Assembly (NCBI RefSeq): GCF_002127325.2
Contig: NC_035445.2
Coordinates: 81,018,601-81,082,600, forward strand
DNA from: Helianthus annuus
Lineage: Eukaryota; Streptophyta; Magnoliopsida; Asterales; Asteraceae
Direction: 5' to 3'
Length of the DNA: 64,000 bases
A program made the translations under genes and the position numbers. Positions within the stretch are counted from its first letter, which is position 1. Every line of letters starts with the position of its first letter. Positions 1-9,507 of this stretch are shown piece after piece. Under the pieces are notes generated by a model. It was not told where the DNA came from and did no database searches. It saw only the letters and a list, made by a program, of their open reading frames with translations.

Positions 1-486
1 AGTGTTCCACCATTCGAGTGCTCCTTCTTTAAACAGATTTGATGCGCACATGACCTGATCATCTTTGGCACACTTACTTATTGCAATTACTGCTTCGGTT
101 TTCTCTAACCAACGCAGTGATGCAGTTGCCCCTTCATTGCCTGCAAATTCAGTGGGTTTACAAGCAAGGAATTCTTTGAAAGTGCAACCAGGTGTTGCAG
201 CCTTCCGTTTCTTAGGGAGCGGCGTGTGCTGGGATTCATTATCATGATTAACATGATTATGGCCACTGTTGATACTATTACTGAAGTTATCTTCAGTAGT
301 ACGTTTACTAGGAATGATATGTTGCGGTTCGATTGTACTTTTTACAGCAGCAACAAATGCTGGAATAGCATTGGCTATCCCTTGAGCAACAATATTTTCA
401 ATATCTTGTCTAGTCATATATTGATCTCCTGGATGTTGCTCCGACTGATTAACCTCATTTACTGGTTCATTACCACTATTTGCCAT
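1..486 (-). CDS. gag: Gag of G1, N-terminal 162 codons (runs off the window)
   Basis: Open from the ATG at 486-484 to base 1 with no stop. The first ~75 residues are polar and variable. The conserved gypsy capsid start follows: a GCTFKEFLACKPTEF block, a GAxxxLRWLEKTEAV block and the ALEWWNT motif at the edge. The same blocks occur in G2 gag (GCTYKYFVSCKPRDF, ALAWWRS), which fixes the family. Gag forms the virus-like particle that packages the element RNA. The ATG is immediately preceded by CAG after a T/A-rich stretch, like a 3' splice site. No lesion is visible in this part. Confidence 0.88.
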   Translation of the reverse strand, partial: MANSGNEPVNEVNQSEQHPGDQYMTRQDIENIVAQGIANAIPAFVAAVKSTIEPQHIIPSKRTTEDNFSNSINSGHNHVNHDNESQHTPLPKKRKAATPGCTFKEFLACKPTEFAGNEGATASLRWLEKTEAVIAISKCAKDDQVMCASNLFKEGALEWWNT

Positions 487-737
487 CTGATAATATATAA
501 TAATTTTTATTAGTATTTGATAAATAGTAATCATACATAAACAATCAGACAATTTATAATACACGTATAGTCAAAACTATCGATTTCTCGATTCCATTTC
601 ATATCCGTTATAGTATGCCTCACTACACACAGATATTTTACAAAGTTTTATTCGAAGTTATGTTATAGACTGATTTCACTATATACTATTACACAACTAT
701 AGTTTTACCATCCTCCTATCCCTCACCATTTGTTGTT

Positions 738-1525
738 CTAAAAACGCATTTCCCTTTCATCATATTTCCAGGCAATCTGTCCCCCTATCTCCCTGATTCT
801 ATTCCCTGCATCCATCAACTCTTCACCGAAATGGCGAAGTTCGGCCATATTCTCAGTGCTCATTGGTGGATTAGGTAGGGGTTCTGGATCAAATTGCGGG
901 AGGAAGGAATAAGGGTCGTTGACAAGATTTTGAAATTGCCAATCATTCGTCCACCATTCTTCCATTTCTATAGGTTGAGCGTGGACTATTGGTTCTGGGA
1001 TTGCTGGTGCAAAATTCATAGGGATTGGATTTTCACTAGGATAGGTAAAAACATTCGTATTGACAGGCTGAATAGTTTCACAGTTTGCCAATAGAAAATC
1101 TATTTCATCCTGAAAAGTTATTTCCTGGTTTTGGTTTTGATTGGAGCTCTCTCCGATTTCTATCTGAGTTGGTTTAGAACCTTGTCCTATTTCCATTTCT
1201 ATTTCGTTAGAATATTCCTCAAACTGTATCTCCATTTGCCTAGAATCTTTCTGAACTTCAATTTCCATTTCCGGCTGTTTACCAGTTTCTTTTGCTATTT
1301 CTAAAGGATTGTTTATTTTAGGAAGTTTCGGGACTGGCTTTTTCCTACGGATACGATGTCCCACACGTAATTCTTCTTTTTCTTTCGTTTTGGCTTTGTC
1401 AAAGGTGGAGCATGGAATTCTACAGGTTGGTCCACATCAGCAAAGTATCCAGTAAACTCTTGGGAAACTTCTATATTCACCGGGTAAAGATTGAGGTTCT
1501 GAAAAGCTTCAGATATCTCGCTCAT
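738..1525 (-). pseudogene. Upstream ORF of G1 (acidic, Gln/Glu-rich), one frameshift
   Basis: Two overlapping frames make one protein. The first starts MSEISEAF near 1525, is followed by a Lys-rich stretch, and shifts frame in an A/G-run near 1345-1360 into a 200-residue frame ending at 738. The second part contains repeated MEIE/MEIQ-type acidic segments and ends in a helical tail. G2 has a different low-complexity ORF in the same place before gag. I recognise no enzymatic domain. A role as an RNA-binding or particle accessory protein would be a guess. The 251 bp between its end and gag hold only AT-rich leader. Confidence 0.55.
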
Positions 1526-1700
1526 GCTGTGTAGCATATATGCAAAATGCACAGAAATGCTAAGTTAAAACTTTGGAACAAAGTTTAACAAATAAACATC
1601 GAAGTTTTATTGCACACTATTTGTACAAAATAACAGGAAAGAACACACTCAGATTTATTTATTTATTTACTGGGAAATGCTATTACTAGATTTAGGGTAT

Positions 1701-2024
1701 TTAAAGATTTGCATGTTCTGCTACAGTGGCTAGCATATACAAATTTGCCCATTTCTCATCTAGCTTGTCTTCCCAAGGTGATTTATTAATTAACTCCTGG
1801 GTTTCCTTTTTAATTCTCTTTTCCCGGATTTGCTCCTTACTTTTCTTAATAATCATACTCCTTTTTCTAGGAGAAAGCGGTTTCTCATATTGTGCTTTTC
1901 GCACAAATATTCCTTCTTCAGGGATTGTAGGGAGTTTTGAAAATTTAGTTTTGGATGAACTTCCCTCTTCGTAGACTGACCTATCTAATTTAAGATAGAT
2001 ATCTTGCAACTTTTGCTTACCCAT
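1701..2024 (-). CDS. Small basic ORF in the G1 leader (107 aa)
   Basis: First long ORF after the G1 primer-binding site, starting MGKQKLQDIYLKLDRS. It is rich in Lys, Arg and Glu (for example KKSKEQIREKRIKKETQ) with a predicted helical middle and no known motif. It may be the first exon of the upstream gene or an independent leader ORF. The ~150 bp between it and the next ORF are AT-rich. Function unknown. Confidence 0.4.
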   Translation of the reverse strand: MGKQKLQDIYLKLDRSVYEEGSSSKTKFSKLPTIPEEGIFVRKAQYEKPLSPRKRSMIIKKSKEQIREKRIKKETQELINKSPWEDKLDEKWANLYMLATVAEHANL

Positions 2025-2120
2025 ACTGTAACTAACAAATAGTCAGTTTAATAAAACACATAATCACATAATAGTAATCAGGAAAAATTAAGTATCTGTT
2101 AAATACTTAATTAGCTTAAC

Positions 2121-2138
2121 TCAGTGGCTTTGATACCA
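2121..2138 (-). promoter_or_regulatory. Primer-binding site of G1
   Basis: The minus strand reads TGGTATCAAAGCCA, close to the initiator-tRNA-Met complement TGGTATCAGAGC used by most plant gypsy and copia elements. It starts 9 nt after the LTR end (TGACA at 2152-2148), which fixes both the element's direction and the LTR boundary. Confidence 0.85.
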
Positions 2139-2147
2139 CCTTATTTC

Positions 2148-3536
2148 TGTCACGGCCCCCGACCCGGTTTGACCCGTTTCAGGAGCCGCGGGACAGAAAT
2201 CCGGTGATATTTATTTATGTGATTTTAGCAGTGGAATTCTTTAACATCAGGATCGTTATAAAGCTAAAAACTTTTCCCGATTATTTTATTTCACTATTCG
2301 GGCTAAAACCCCGATAATTTACAAAAATAAGATTTTTCTGATAAATCTTTATTTCAAAACATATTTCTTTATTTTATACTGAGCCACTATCTTAAGCTTG
2401 AAATGCTCCCCGGCACTTTTCCTGAATTACAGTAGATCACCTGAAACATGTTTGAAAAAGGTTTTGTCAGCGGGGAAATACTGAGTGAATCATTCATTTT
2501 ACTAAAACGACACAATTGTTATAATTCACAGTGTTAAGATCTTTTACACATGTTTCTGATATCAACCAACTACCCACAATATTTGTCACTCGACCGGATC
2601 TGTGACAGTGGTCATATCACCATTGGCTGCCCCAATGAATGACGTATCACTAAATTTAGGTTCGCCCACCTAAAGTGATAAAACAGTAGTAATGAGCACA
2701 ATACCCCACATACTGGCTGTAATTTGGTGATTACATCAACTTAATCACTGTAATTATAATTCTGAAAATAATTTGGAGTATTGTAAAATAGTTGATAAAA
2801 AGAGAATGACTCACATTGCAGATTTAATACGGATAGAATGTGATTTAGCCTGGTTAACCTAATTTCAATAATAATGCACACAAAACTGGGTTAGTGATCA
2901 ATACAGCAGTCACGATAACTCACGAAATCAAATTCTCACAATGAACGACAAAGTGCAATACTTAAACATTCATCGATTTAACGACGAACGACAAAGTATA
3001 ACCCAATGTGGGCGGCACTTAAACATTCTTTGGATATATTGATCTCGGAAAATGAATCGTAATAGCGATCGAGTAATTACCCTGTTTTGCGGCAGCGATT
3101 CGAAAGCAGTGTGTGTTTAATTATGATATTACTGATCTATCTCGACGTACACAGAGCGTATTAACGTCGTTTCAACTTCTAAAGGCTACTGCCAATGTCT
3201 GCTATTTATAGTGAAATTTGGGACTCCCTTACGGACCGTATGGCTTTTCCCTTTACGGTCCGTAAAGGGTGCAGTCTATATACCTATGCTAGTTGGTTTC
3301 GGGACTAGCTTGCATGAATCACCAAAAATTTGAATTTCAATCTGTACAACGCGATTTTAAGATAATTATCAACTAGGGTTTACCCCCCCCCCCCCCTGAG
3401 TTTTAGGGGCCCTGATCCTGATTCCGATTGTTCCGAAAATTTTAGGGTTAGTGCGGAATTACTTGGGTGTCTCAATTAGGGTTTCTTTATTGACTAATTA
3501 TCATTCTAATTATAAATTTTAATGAGAGTTGTTACA
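2148..3536 (-). repeat. 5' LTR of G1 (about 1.39 kb)
   Basis: On the minus strand the LTR begins TGTAACAACTCTC at 3536 and ends GGCCGTGACA at 2148. The outer end touches the MULE coding sequence and the inner end is followed by the PBS. A poly-C run of about 14 bases (around 3366-3379) and a TATA box lie inside. No partner LTR is in the window, so age cannot be judged. Confidence 0.85.
3201..3266 (-). promoter_or_regulatory. G1 LTR promoter: TATA box plus two odd palindromes
   Basis: The minus strand has TATAAATAG at 3209-3201. Just upstream are TACGG-A-CCGTA (3230-3240) and TTTACGG-T-CCGTAAA (3252-3266), two versions of one palindrome centred on a single base. Transcription would start some 30 bases beyond the TATA box. 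Repeated palindromes near the TATA box also occur in LTRs G2 and A. Confidence 0.6.
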
Positions 3537-5218
3537 ATAGTGAAGAAGATGATGTTCGAGGTAAAAAGTTTAGGGAAACTGCTCCAAGTGTAAGTGCACA
3601 AACTAACTGGAAGAAGTTTGTTTGGAAAGTTGGGACAAGGTTTGCTTCAAGGGATTCCTTTAAGGAGGCAGTTAGAAGATATGCTGTGTCTAATGGCAGG
3701 AATCTTTTCATAGCAAAGAGTGATAGCAAACAAGAAGGTCGTGTAGTAATCAAGTGTGTAGCAGGGTGTCCTTTCTATCTATTTTGTTCAATGCACACAG
3801 GGAAAGAGTGTTACATGATTAAAAGTGTGAAAAACCATCACACTTGCCAAAGAAACATGATAAAGAACAGGCAACTAACTGCTAAGTTTATAGGTGATGA
3901 GTTCCTACCTTTATTTAAGGCCAAACCACACTGGTCTGCAAAGGAAATCATAACTGCTGTCAGACAAAAGTACAAGGTGATTATAAGTAAGTGGTTGGCT
4001 TATAAGGCTAAGAAAAGTGCACATAAGAAGCTTCATGGATCAATGAGAGATCATTACAGTAAGATTGGTTCATATCTCAATGCATTAAGGAAAGCAAATC
4101 CATCATCAACTTTCAAGTTGGAAACTGCTCCACCAGGTTTCATTAATCTAGATCCAGAGGCCAGATGTGAAGCATTCTTCAGACTGTTTGTATGTTTTGA
4201 TGGTCTTAAAAAAGGGTTTCTAGCTGGATGCAGAAACCTTTGAACACCCACACCAAGTGTGATGTAATAGTAAACAACATGGCAGAAACCTTTAATGGTT
4301 TTATCATTAATGCAAGGTCAAAACACATAATTCATATGTTAGAGGATATAAGGATTCAAGTCATGAGTAGGTTAGTGACAAAAAGGACAGAAATGGCTGC
4401 CAGAGATGTTATCATATGCCCTAAAATCCAGGAAAAACTTGAATTTTCAAAAGCTGCTTCTTATAGATGTGAGGTGTATCCCTCATCATATCAAGTTTTT
4501 CAAGTAAGGGATTTTGATGATGTCTCTGTGGATCTAGAAAAGAGAAGCTGCACATGTAGAAAATGGGATTTAAGGGGATATCCTTGTAAACATGTATGTA
4601 CTGTTGCTGGTTTTTTACATAAGAATGCTGAAGACTATGTTGATGTGTGTTATCACAAAGATACATACATGAAGGCTTATGAGTTCTCAATACCTCCATT
4701 GCCTAGTGAAAGGTATTGGACCAAGATCAATCAGCCAATGGATCCACCACCAATCAAATCTGCTCCTGGTAGGCCCAAGAAGAATAGGAAGAGGGATCCT
4801 CATGAAGATCCAAAAAGGCCTGGGAAACTCACAAAGCATGGGGTTATAATGAAATGTAGTAACTGTGGGGCTAGAGGTCACAACAAAAGAAAATGCACTG
4901 AGAAGGGGAAAACAACTGAAGGTAAATGTTATTAAGTTTAAGTTTATTCTTTTGTTAATTACATGGCTTAAAGTTTGTGTCTCAGGTGGTTCTGCTCCAA
5001 AGAGACAGAAGAAGTCAACTAAAAAGGCAACAAAGCAGTCCACTCAAGAGGCAACCCAGCAGTCCACTCATGAGGCAACCCAGCAGTCCACTCTTGAGGC
5101 AACCCAGCAGTCCACTCAAGAGGCAACTCAGAAATCTACTAAAAAAGGAACCAAGTCAAGTCAAAAGGGAATCAACAAGTCAAGTCATAAGGTAAATAGA
5201 AAGACCAATCAAGGCTGA
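3537..5218 (+). pseudogene. MULE (MuDR-type) transposase, truncated and lacking its catalytic core
   Basis: The frame is already open at the G1 LTR junction (NSEEDDVRG...), so G1 interrupted it. Then follow the MuDR N-terminal DNA-binding block (WKVGTRFASRDSFKEAVRRY, HHTCQRN), the GFINLDPEARCEAFFRLF segment and KKGFLAGCR at about 4225. There the sequence jumps straight to KCDVIVNNMAETFNGFI, so the DDE catalytic region is deleted and the frame changes. Downstream are an intact SWIM zinc finger (CTCRKWDLRGYPCKHV), a CCHC knuckle (CSNCGARGHNKRKC), a 64-bp GT-AG intron at 4922-4985 and a tail of 8-residue KATQQSTQ-like repeats. It cannot cut DNA. Confidence 0.85.
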
Positions 5219-5248
5219 AGTTATATGTGATCTTTTGTGTTTGTGGCA

Positions 5249-5335
5249 CTGTTATGTATGACTTAATTAAGTAGACAATGTTATGTATGACTTAGTTAAG
5301 TAGACAATGTTATGTATGACTCTAATATTTTGTCT
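5249..5335 (+). repeat. 29-bp tandem repeat, about 2.7 copies
   Basis: The unit gttatgtatgacttarttaa followed by gtagacaat is repeated three times (the last copy partial) directly after the transposase stop codon. It is a simple minisatellite in the MULE 3' region; the bases 5336-5565 between it and the next repeat are T-rich with no gene. Confidence 0.75.
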
Positions 5336-5565
5336 AAAAACACCTTCTAGTAATGTGGGACCAGTTAAGTAGTCAATCTATGACTTTTCTATGTTGTTTG
5401 ACTTTTTCAGTGTTGTTTGACTTTTTCTGTTGTTGATTGAGTCACATATTGGTGTACATATTCCATTATGGTCATTGTGTTCACTTTAATAGGTTGACTC
5501 AAAAATTGATGACCATGCTTTCTGTTTGGTATGTTTTGGTCAGTCTGCAGTTTGGTTTGGTGATT

Positions 5566-6060
5566 TACAGTTTGGTCTACTGCTTCTACAAGTGCAGTTG
5601 CACTTTGGTTCATATTTGGCCAACTATGCACCTAGTAACAGTTTGACTACAAATTGGTCAAACTTTGGCCAAAATTCAACTTACAGTTTGGTCTGCTGTT
5701 TGTACAAGTTCACTTGCAAGTGCAGTTGCACTTTGGTTCATATTTGGCCAACTATGCACCTAGTAACAGTTTGACTGCAAATTGGTCAAACTTTGGCCAA
5801 AATTCAACTTACAGTTTGGTCTGCTGTTTGTACAAGTTCACTTGCAAGTGCAGTTGCACTTTGCTTCATATTTGGCCATCTATGCACCTAGTAACAGTTT
5901 GACTGCAAATTGGTCAAACTTTGGCCAAAATTCAACTTACAGTTTGGTCTGCTGTTTCTACAAGTTCACTTGCAAGTGCAGTTGCACTTTGGTTCATATT
6001 TGGCCAACTATGCACCTAGTAACAGTTTGACTGCAAATTGGTCAAACTTTGGCCATTTTG
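5566..6060 (+). repeat. 128-bp tandem repeat, about 3.7 copies
   Basis: Successive copies are exactly 128 bp apart (markers: gtgcagttgcactttgg and cctagtaacagtttgac). The first copy lacks about 11 bp near 5590. Copies differ by only a few substitutions. Short ORFs of about 82 codons in this stretch arise because the repeat happens to be stop-free in one frame; they are not genes. Degenerate fragments continue to about 6170, and 6170-6290 holds no gene. Confidence 0.9.
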
Positions 6061-6290
6061 GCTTCATATGCAGTTTGTAACAGTTTGACTGCAAATTGTT
6101 TCTACAAGTTTGTGAATTTTGGCTCAAACAGTTTGACTGCAAATTGTTTCAGTCACTTGCAAGTATGGTCAACATGTACATTAAGTTAGATGTCCAGTTG
6201 AGTCAAAGAAACAAAACACTTCATTTCATAACAAGTGGGCACAAATGGTTACAAACACTAAATACCACAACAGTTCATTATCAATAAATA

Positions 6291-6803
6291 CTAATTCCAC
6301 AAATACAACAATATGGCAATTGCAATTACAAAGGTTAGCACATATGGTTTCTTCGACTTCGTCTTTGTGTCAAATCTCATTGCTTTCAAGTTCTTGTTCT
6401 CTTCTATTAACAACATATTCTGTAATTCAAGGTTCTTTATCTTCAGGTCTTTAAACGTCACTTGAGTTGAGGTGCCGTATGAACGTTCAACGAACATCTT
6501 ATCAACATCTTCTTTCCAGAGGAAGAATTTGCAATCCCCTCTCTACAAAACACAACAACTATAAGGAAATTGCAATGGAATATCTCCTAAACACCAAATT
6601 GATATGCAATTTCAACTTACAGGCCAGTGAGAACAGCCGTAAAATTCTTCACCATGTCGTTCACTTTTACGACCAGTTACTCGAAGAACAGCAACAACAT
6701 CGTGATGACAGTACAAATTGCCATCCAAATCAACCTTGAATACTTTAGGTTTTCGAATTACAGCAGAGGTAGAAGAAGACGACATGTTGACTGAATGTTT
6801 CAA
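6291..6803 (-). CDS. GRF-type zinc-finger protein with C-terminal membrane anchor, two exons
   Basis: Exon 1 runs 6803 (or the inner ATG at 6785) to 6621, and exon 2 runs 6542-6291. The 78-bp intron (6620-6543) has GT...AG ends and joins codons cleanly as HWP|RGDCKFFLW. The spliced protein (about 144 aa) has the GRF signature: Cys at YCHHD, Gly-Cys in EEFYGCSHWPRG, and DCKFFLW. A short coiled coil (LKIKNLELQNMLLIEENKNL) and a final hydrophobic segment (YVLTFVIAIAILLYLW) follow. GRF fingers bind single-stranded nucleic acid. It faces the MULE transposase tail to tail, and is probably the element's second gene or a captured one. Confidence 0.75.
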
Positions 6804-6930
6804 TGGGCAATTAGGGCAAGATCGGCTATGGGGAGGAGGTATTAGGGCAAGAACGGCGATGACCCTCTACCTGCAATTGATCTTCGTCACCAATTTGATG
6901 GGGGAGAAGATGAGTTTGTTTGGGAATTAG

Positions 6931-7170
6931 GGTTAAATGGTTGAATTGATGTTAAACCTCTGATATATCAAGTTTCTGTCCACGTGTGCTTCCAAGTCAT
7001 CATTTAAATGCCACATAGGCTTAAAATACTAACTCAGTTAGTGTTTTTTAACGAAGGGGTGACAGTGACACCAACTTGTCGAGTAGAGGGTGGTGGGAGC
7101 CAACTTGAAAGTTGAGCGTGATATTGGCCAATTTTGCATAGTTGAGGGTGATACAATCCATTTCCCCCAT
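6931..7170. other. Probable right end of the MULE relic
   Basis: No gene. The stretch ends in gggtgatacaatccatttcc, read inward from the right as GGAAATGGATTGTATCACCC, which looks like a MULE terminus: it lies just outside the GRF gene and begins with a G-run. The matching left terminus and the 9-bp duplication would lie beyond the G1 insertion and cannot be checked here. Confidence 0.35.
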
Positions 7171-7626
7171 ATATAAACCATTGATTAAAAAATTAAACGA
7201 TTTAATTTGTTAGTTTTGTTCTCTCAATAATTTAGTGTTATGTAATTGAAGAAACACCAAATTAATTTGGTAATTAGTTTGTGGTTTGTATCTCGACAAA
7301 TAAGGTTAATCTTTTTTGTCTCCTTCAAGCTGTGGTAATGATGATCCTTCAAAACACTAAACACCCCGTTAAGCTTGTTACGAGGAAGGGAATAAGGGGT
7401 TCTCCTCGGAAAAGCTGCCAGATTATATAGGTGGGAGTATGGTCCCGCGCGCGACCTGATAGGTCGACACATGTTTTTAGAACCATACCCCTTCAGTGAT
7501 AAACCTCTTCCTACAAGCATAAGTGTACTGAGCATGAGCCCATATTTCAGACCAACAAGTTTTGACATATGAGAATCTGATTGAAACTCGTCTCTTAAGC
7601 CAAGCCAATCAATGAGGCTAATGACA
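7171..7626. other. Unassigned AT-rich DNA with one 114-codon minus-strand ORF
   Basis: The only long ORF (7568-7224, minus, MSKLVGLKYGLML...) has no domain I recognise, no visible intron signals and no neighbours suggesting a gene. A GC-rich gcgcgcgacctg patch lies inside it. This is probably flanking DNA between the MULE and copia relics. Confidence 0.3.
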
Positions 7627-7871
7627 AGTTATAAATAAAACAAAATACGCATAAAAGTAATTTTATTAATACAATAACAAAATTTTGTTGTGAAATTAGT
7701 CTAAAAAGCAAAACAATAAAAAAGATATGTAGAGAGAAAGAAATTGATATTTCATTAATAGGTGTATCAAATACAAGAGAATACAATACAATGACTATAT
7801 ATAGGAGATGGAGTCTTGGAAAACAAGCTAAGTTATTTTAGGAGTTGATAACCACAATAATATTTATAACA
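7627..7871 (-). repeat. 3' LTR of copia relic K1 (about 245 bp)
   Basis: The minus strand begins TGTTATAAATA at 7871 and ends TATTTATAACT at 7627, an 11-bp inverted pair with one mismatch. Directly upstream is the purine tract AAAGGGGGAG (7881-7872), which primes plus-strand DNA synthesis just before a 3' LTR. A short LTR of this size is normal for Ty1/copia. Confidence 0.7.
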
Positions 7872-9062
7872 CTCCCCCTTTGTTGTCAACTAAATACGCT
7901 TTGAGATGCTGCCTCGTTAAAAACCTTGTCAGGAAAACCCAATGAGACAAAACCTTAGCTAAGGGAAAAAGAGTGCAGCACGTATTATCTTCGTTGATAC
8001 CTCTAGATTCGTTATGTTGACTCATTAAAAACCTTACTAAGAAAACCTAGTGGGATAAAACTTAGTAAAGGGAAAAAGAGTGCAACTTGTATGATACTCC
8101 CCTTCATTTGAATATATAGCCCTTAGGTGATGTGTGTCAATCTTCCTTGAAAATTGCTCAAAGTTGTTATGGCCAATGAAATGTCGTTTGATCCCTTGAA
8201 GTATAGCCCTTTGTGGAGCAATGTTGTATGATCTTCTATAGAGACTTTGGGTGTCTCCTAAAAACAAATATCATATGATCTTGACTGTGTTGTGTTACAT
8301 TCCATGCATCTAGAAGACTAACCAAACTTGTTTTCATGGGTAAGTAAAATATGTTCAAACATCATTCATACCTGAAATATTTGTTTTAACTCATTCGATT
8401 TTCTCCTCGCTTGACAAAGGCTATATCATGACAATAAGCAATCATCCATAGTTAGCAAAACATATTAATGCACATATGCATTTAACTATGGTACTTCTAA
8501 AATGAGAATCTCTTCTTTGGTAAGAGATGATAATAGTCATTTCTTATAACATGTGACTGAGCAACCTTTAACATACTTTAAGGTTGAGCTTTGTACATAC
8601 TAAAATGTCCCAGCATCTTCCGGATGTACTTTGATCGATGGATAAAAATATGATCACAAATATACACGAACTGCAGGTCGAGTAATAACTAGAATATGCC
8701 AGGGTCATTCAAAAATTCTCCCACTTAAAGCTCGATAATTTCTCTTGATGATGCCTAGACGTCATCACTGTAAACTTCAATTATAGTAAACTTTTAGGAG
8801 AAAAGTTTTATCAAGATGGAAAATATTATCAAGCTTATATTACTCTTTATCGAGCTATCTCATGAGTTGTACAACACTCGACCCGACTATTTTAGTCCAT
8901 ACTATCTTTTTTAACTTTATAAAGATTCATTCCTGAGATTTTAAAATCAATGCTTCGGGCATTTACAATGATTCATGTAATTCATTCCACTTTGAAAAAC
9001 AATGTATGTGCATACACTCTTTAGGAGTTCTATTACATAAACCTCCTCACTGATTTATATAT
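7872..9062 (-). pseudogene. Eroded 3' internal part of copia element K1
   Basis: No intact ORF remains. A stretch at 8641-8579 reads RSKYIRKMLGHFSMYKAQP, which matches the end of a copia reverse transcriptase (the IEKILKRFNM-type region). Nearer the LTR two degenerate direct repeats (about 7914-7976 and 8021-8084; core ttaaaaacctt and agggaaaaagagtgca) lie upstream of the purine tract. Protease, integrase and most of RT are deleted or unrecognisable. Confidence 0.55.
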
Positions 9063-9507
9063 CATAATGAACTGGTCATATGAGCTAGGGAGAGAGTTCA
9101 AGATGAAGTCCGCTGCCATTTCATCTTGCAGGGGATAACCAAGTTTGTTCATCTGGTTAATGTACCCTTTCATCTTAAGCACATGAATACTGACAATGAT
9201 CCTTCTTGCGTTTTACAGCTTATGAGCTGCTTCATGGTGTCATATCGCTCCTGTCGGGCTTGTTTCTGAAACATGCCTTTCAGTTGCTGGATCATGTCAT
9301 AAGCATCTTTATCTTCCATGTTCTTCTGAAGTTTAGGAGACATGGTGGCTTGCATAAGGCAGGCTACCTCAACAGCATCCTCGTTATGCTTTTCCAGTGC
9401 CTTACGAGCAGCAGTAGTGTTACTTTCAGGCTCGGTAGGGACTGGGCCATCTAAGATATATAGCTTTTTCGCCATCTTGAGAACTATTCCCAGATTGCAA
9501 TGCCATT
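9063..9507 (-). pseudogene. gag: Copia gag of K1, distal part
   Basis: The minus strand continues from G2's target duplication as HCNLGIVLKMAKKLYILDG, then a typical copia gag (UBN2-type) with ARKALEKHNEDAVEVACLM, LQKNMEDKDAYDMIQQLKGM and ARQERYDTMKQLISCK. A 1-nt frameshift near 9190 then moves it to the frame KMKGYINQMNKLGYPLQDEM and LNSLPSSYDQFI, where homology stops. It was split at codon 27 by G2; the N-terminal 27 codons are at 23201-23121. Gag would form the copia particle; this copy is dead. Confidence 0.85.

Larger units (their letters stand above)
1..3536 (-). mobile_element. G1: 5' part of a Ty3/gypsy (chromovirus-like) retrotransposon
   Basis: On the minus strand the order is LTR (3536-2148), primer-binding site, small upstream ORFs and the N-terminal half of gag, which runs off the left edge. 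The gag resembles that of G2 further right, which ends in a chromodomain, so G1 is placed in the same broad lineage by inference. Its outer LTR end abuts an open MULE reading frame at 3537, so G1 jumped into that MULE. The other LTR and the second target-duplication copy lie outside the window. Confidence 0.9.

Noticed and set aside
3366..3379. Poly-C run in the G1 LTR as a functional tract
   Set aside because: A homopolymer that probably reflects slippage or sequencing error; nothing around it suggests a function.
5437..6030. Several plus-strand ORFs of about 82 codons
   Set aside because: They are the same frame of a 128-bp tandem repeat; 128 is not a multiple of 3, so each copy restarts. 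No start context or homology.
7224..7568. Possible host gene (114 codons, minus)
   Set aside because: No recognised domain, no intron signals, no supporting neighbour; left as unassigned DNA.
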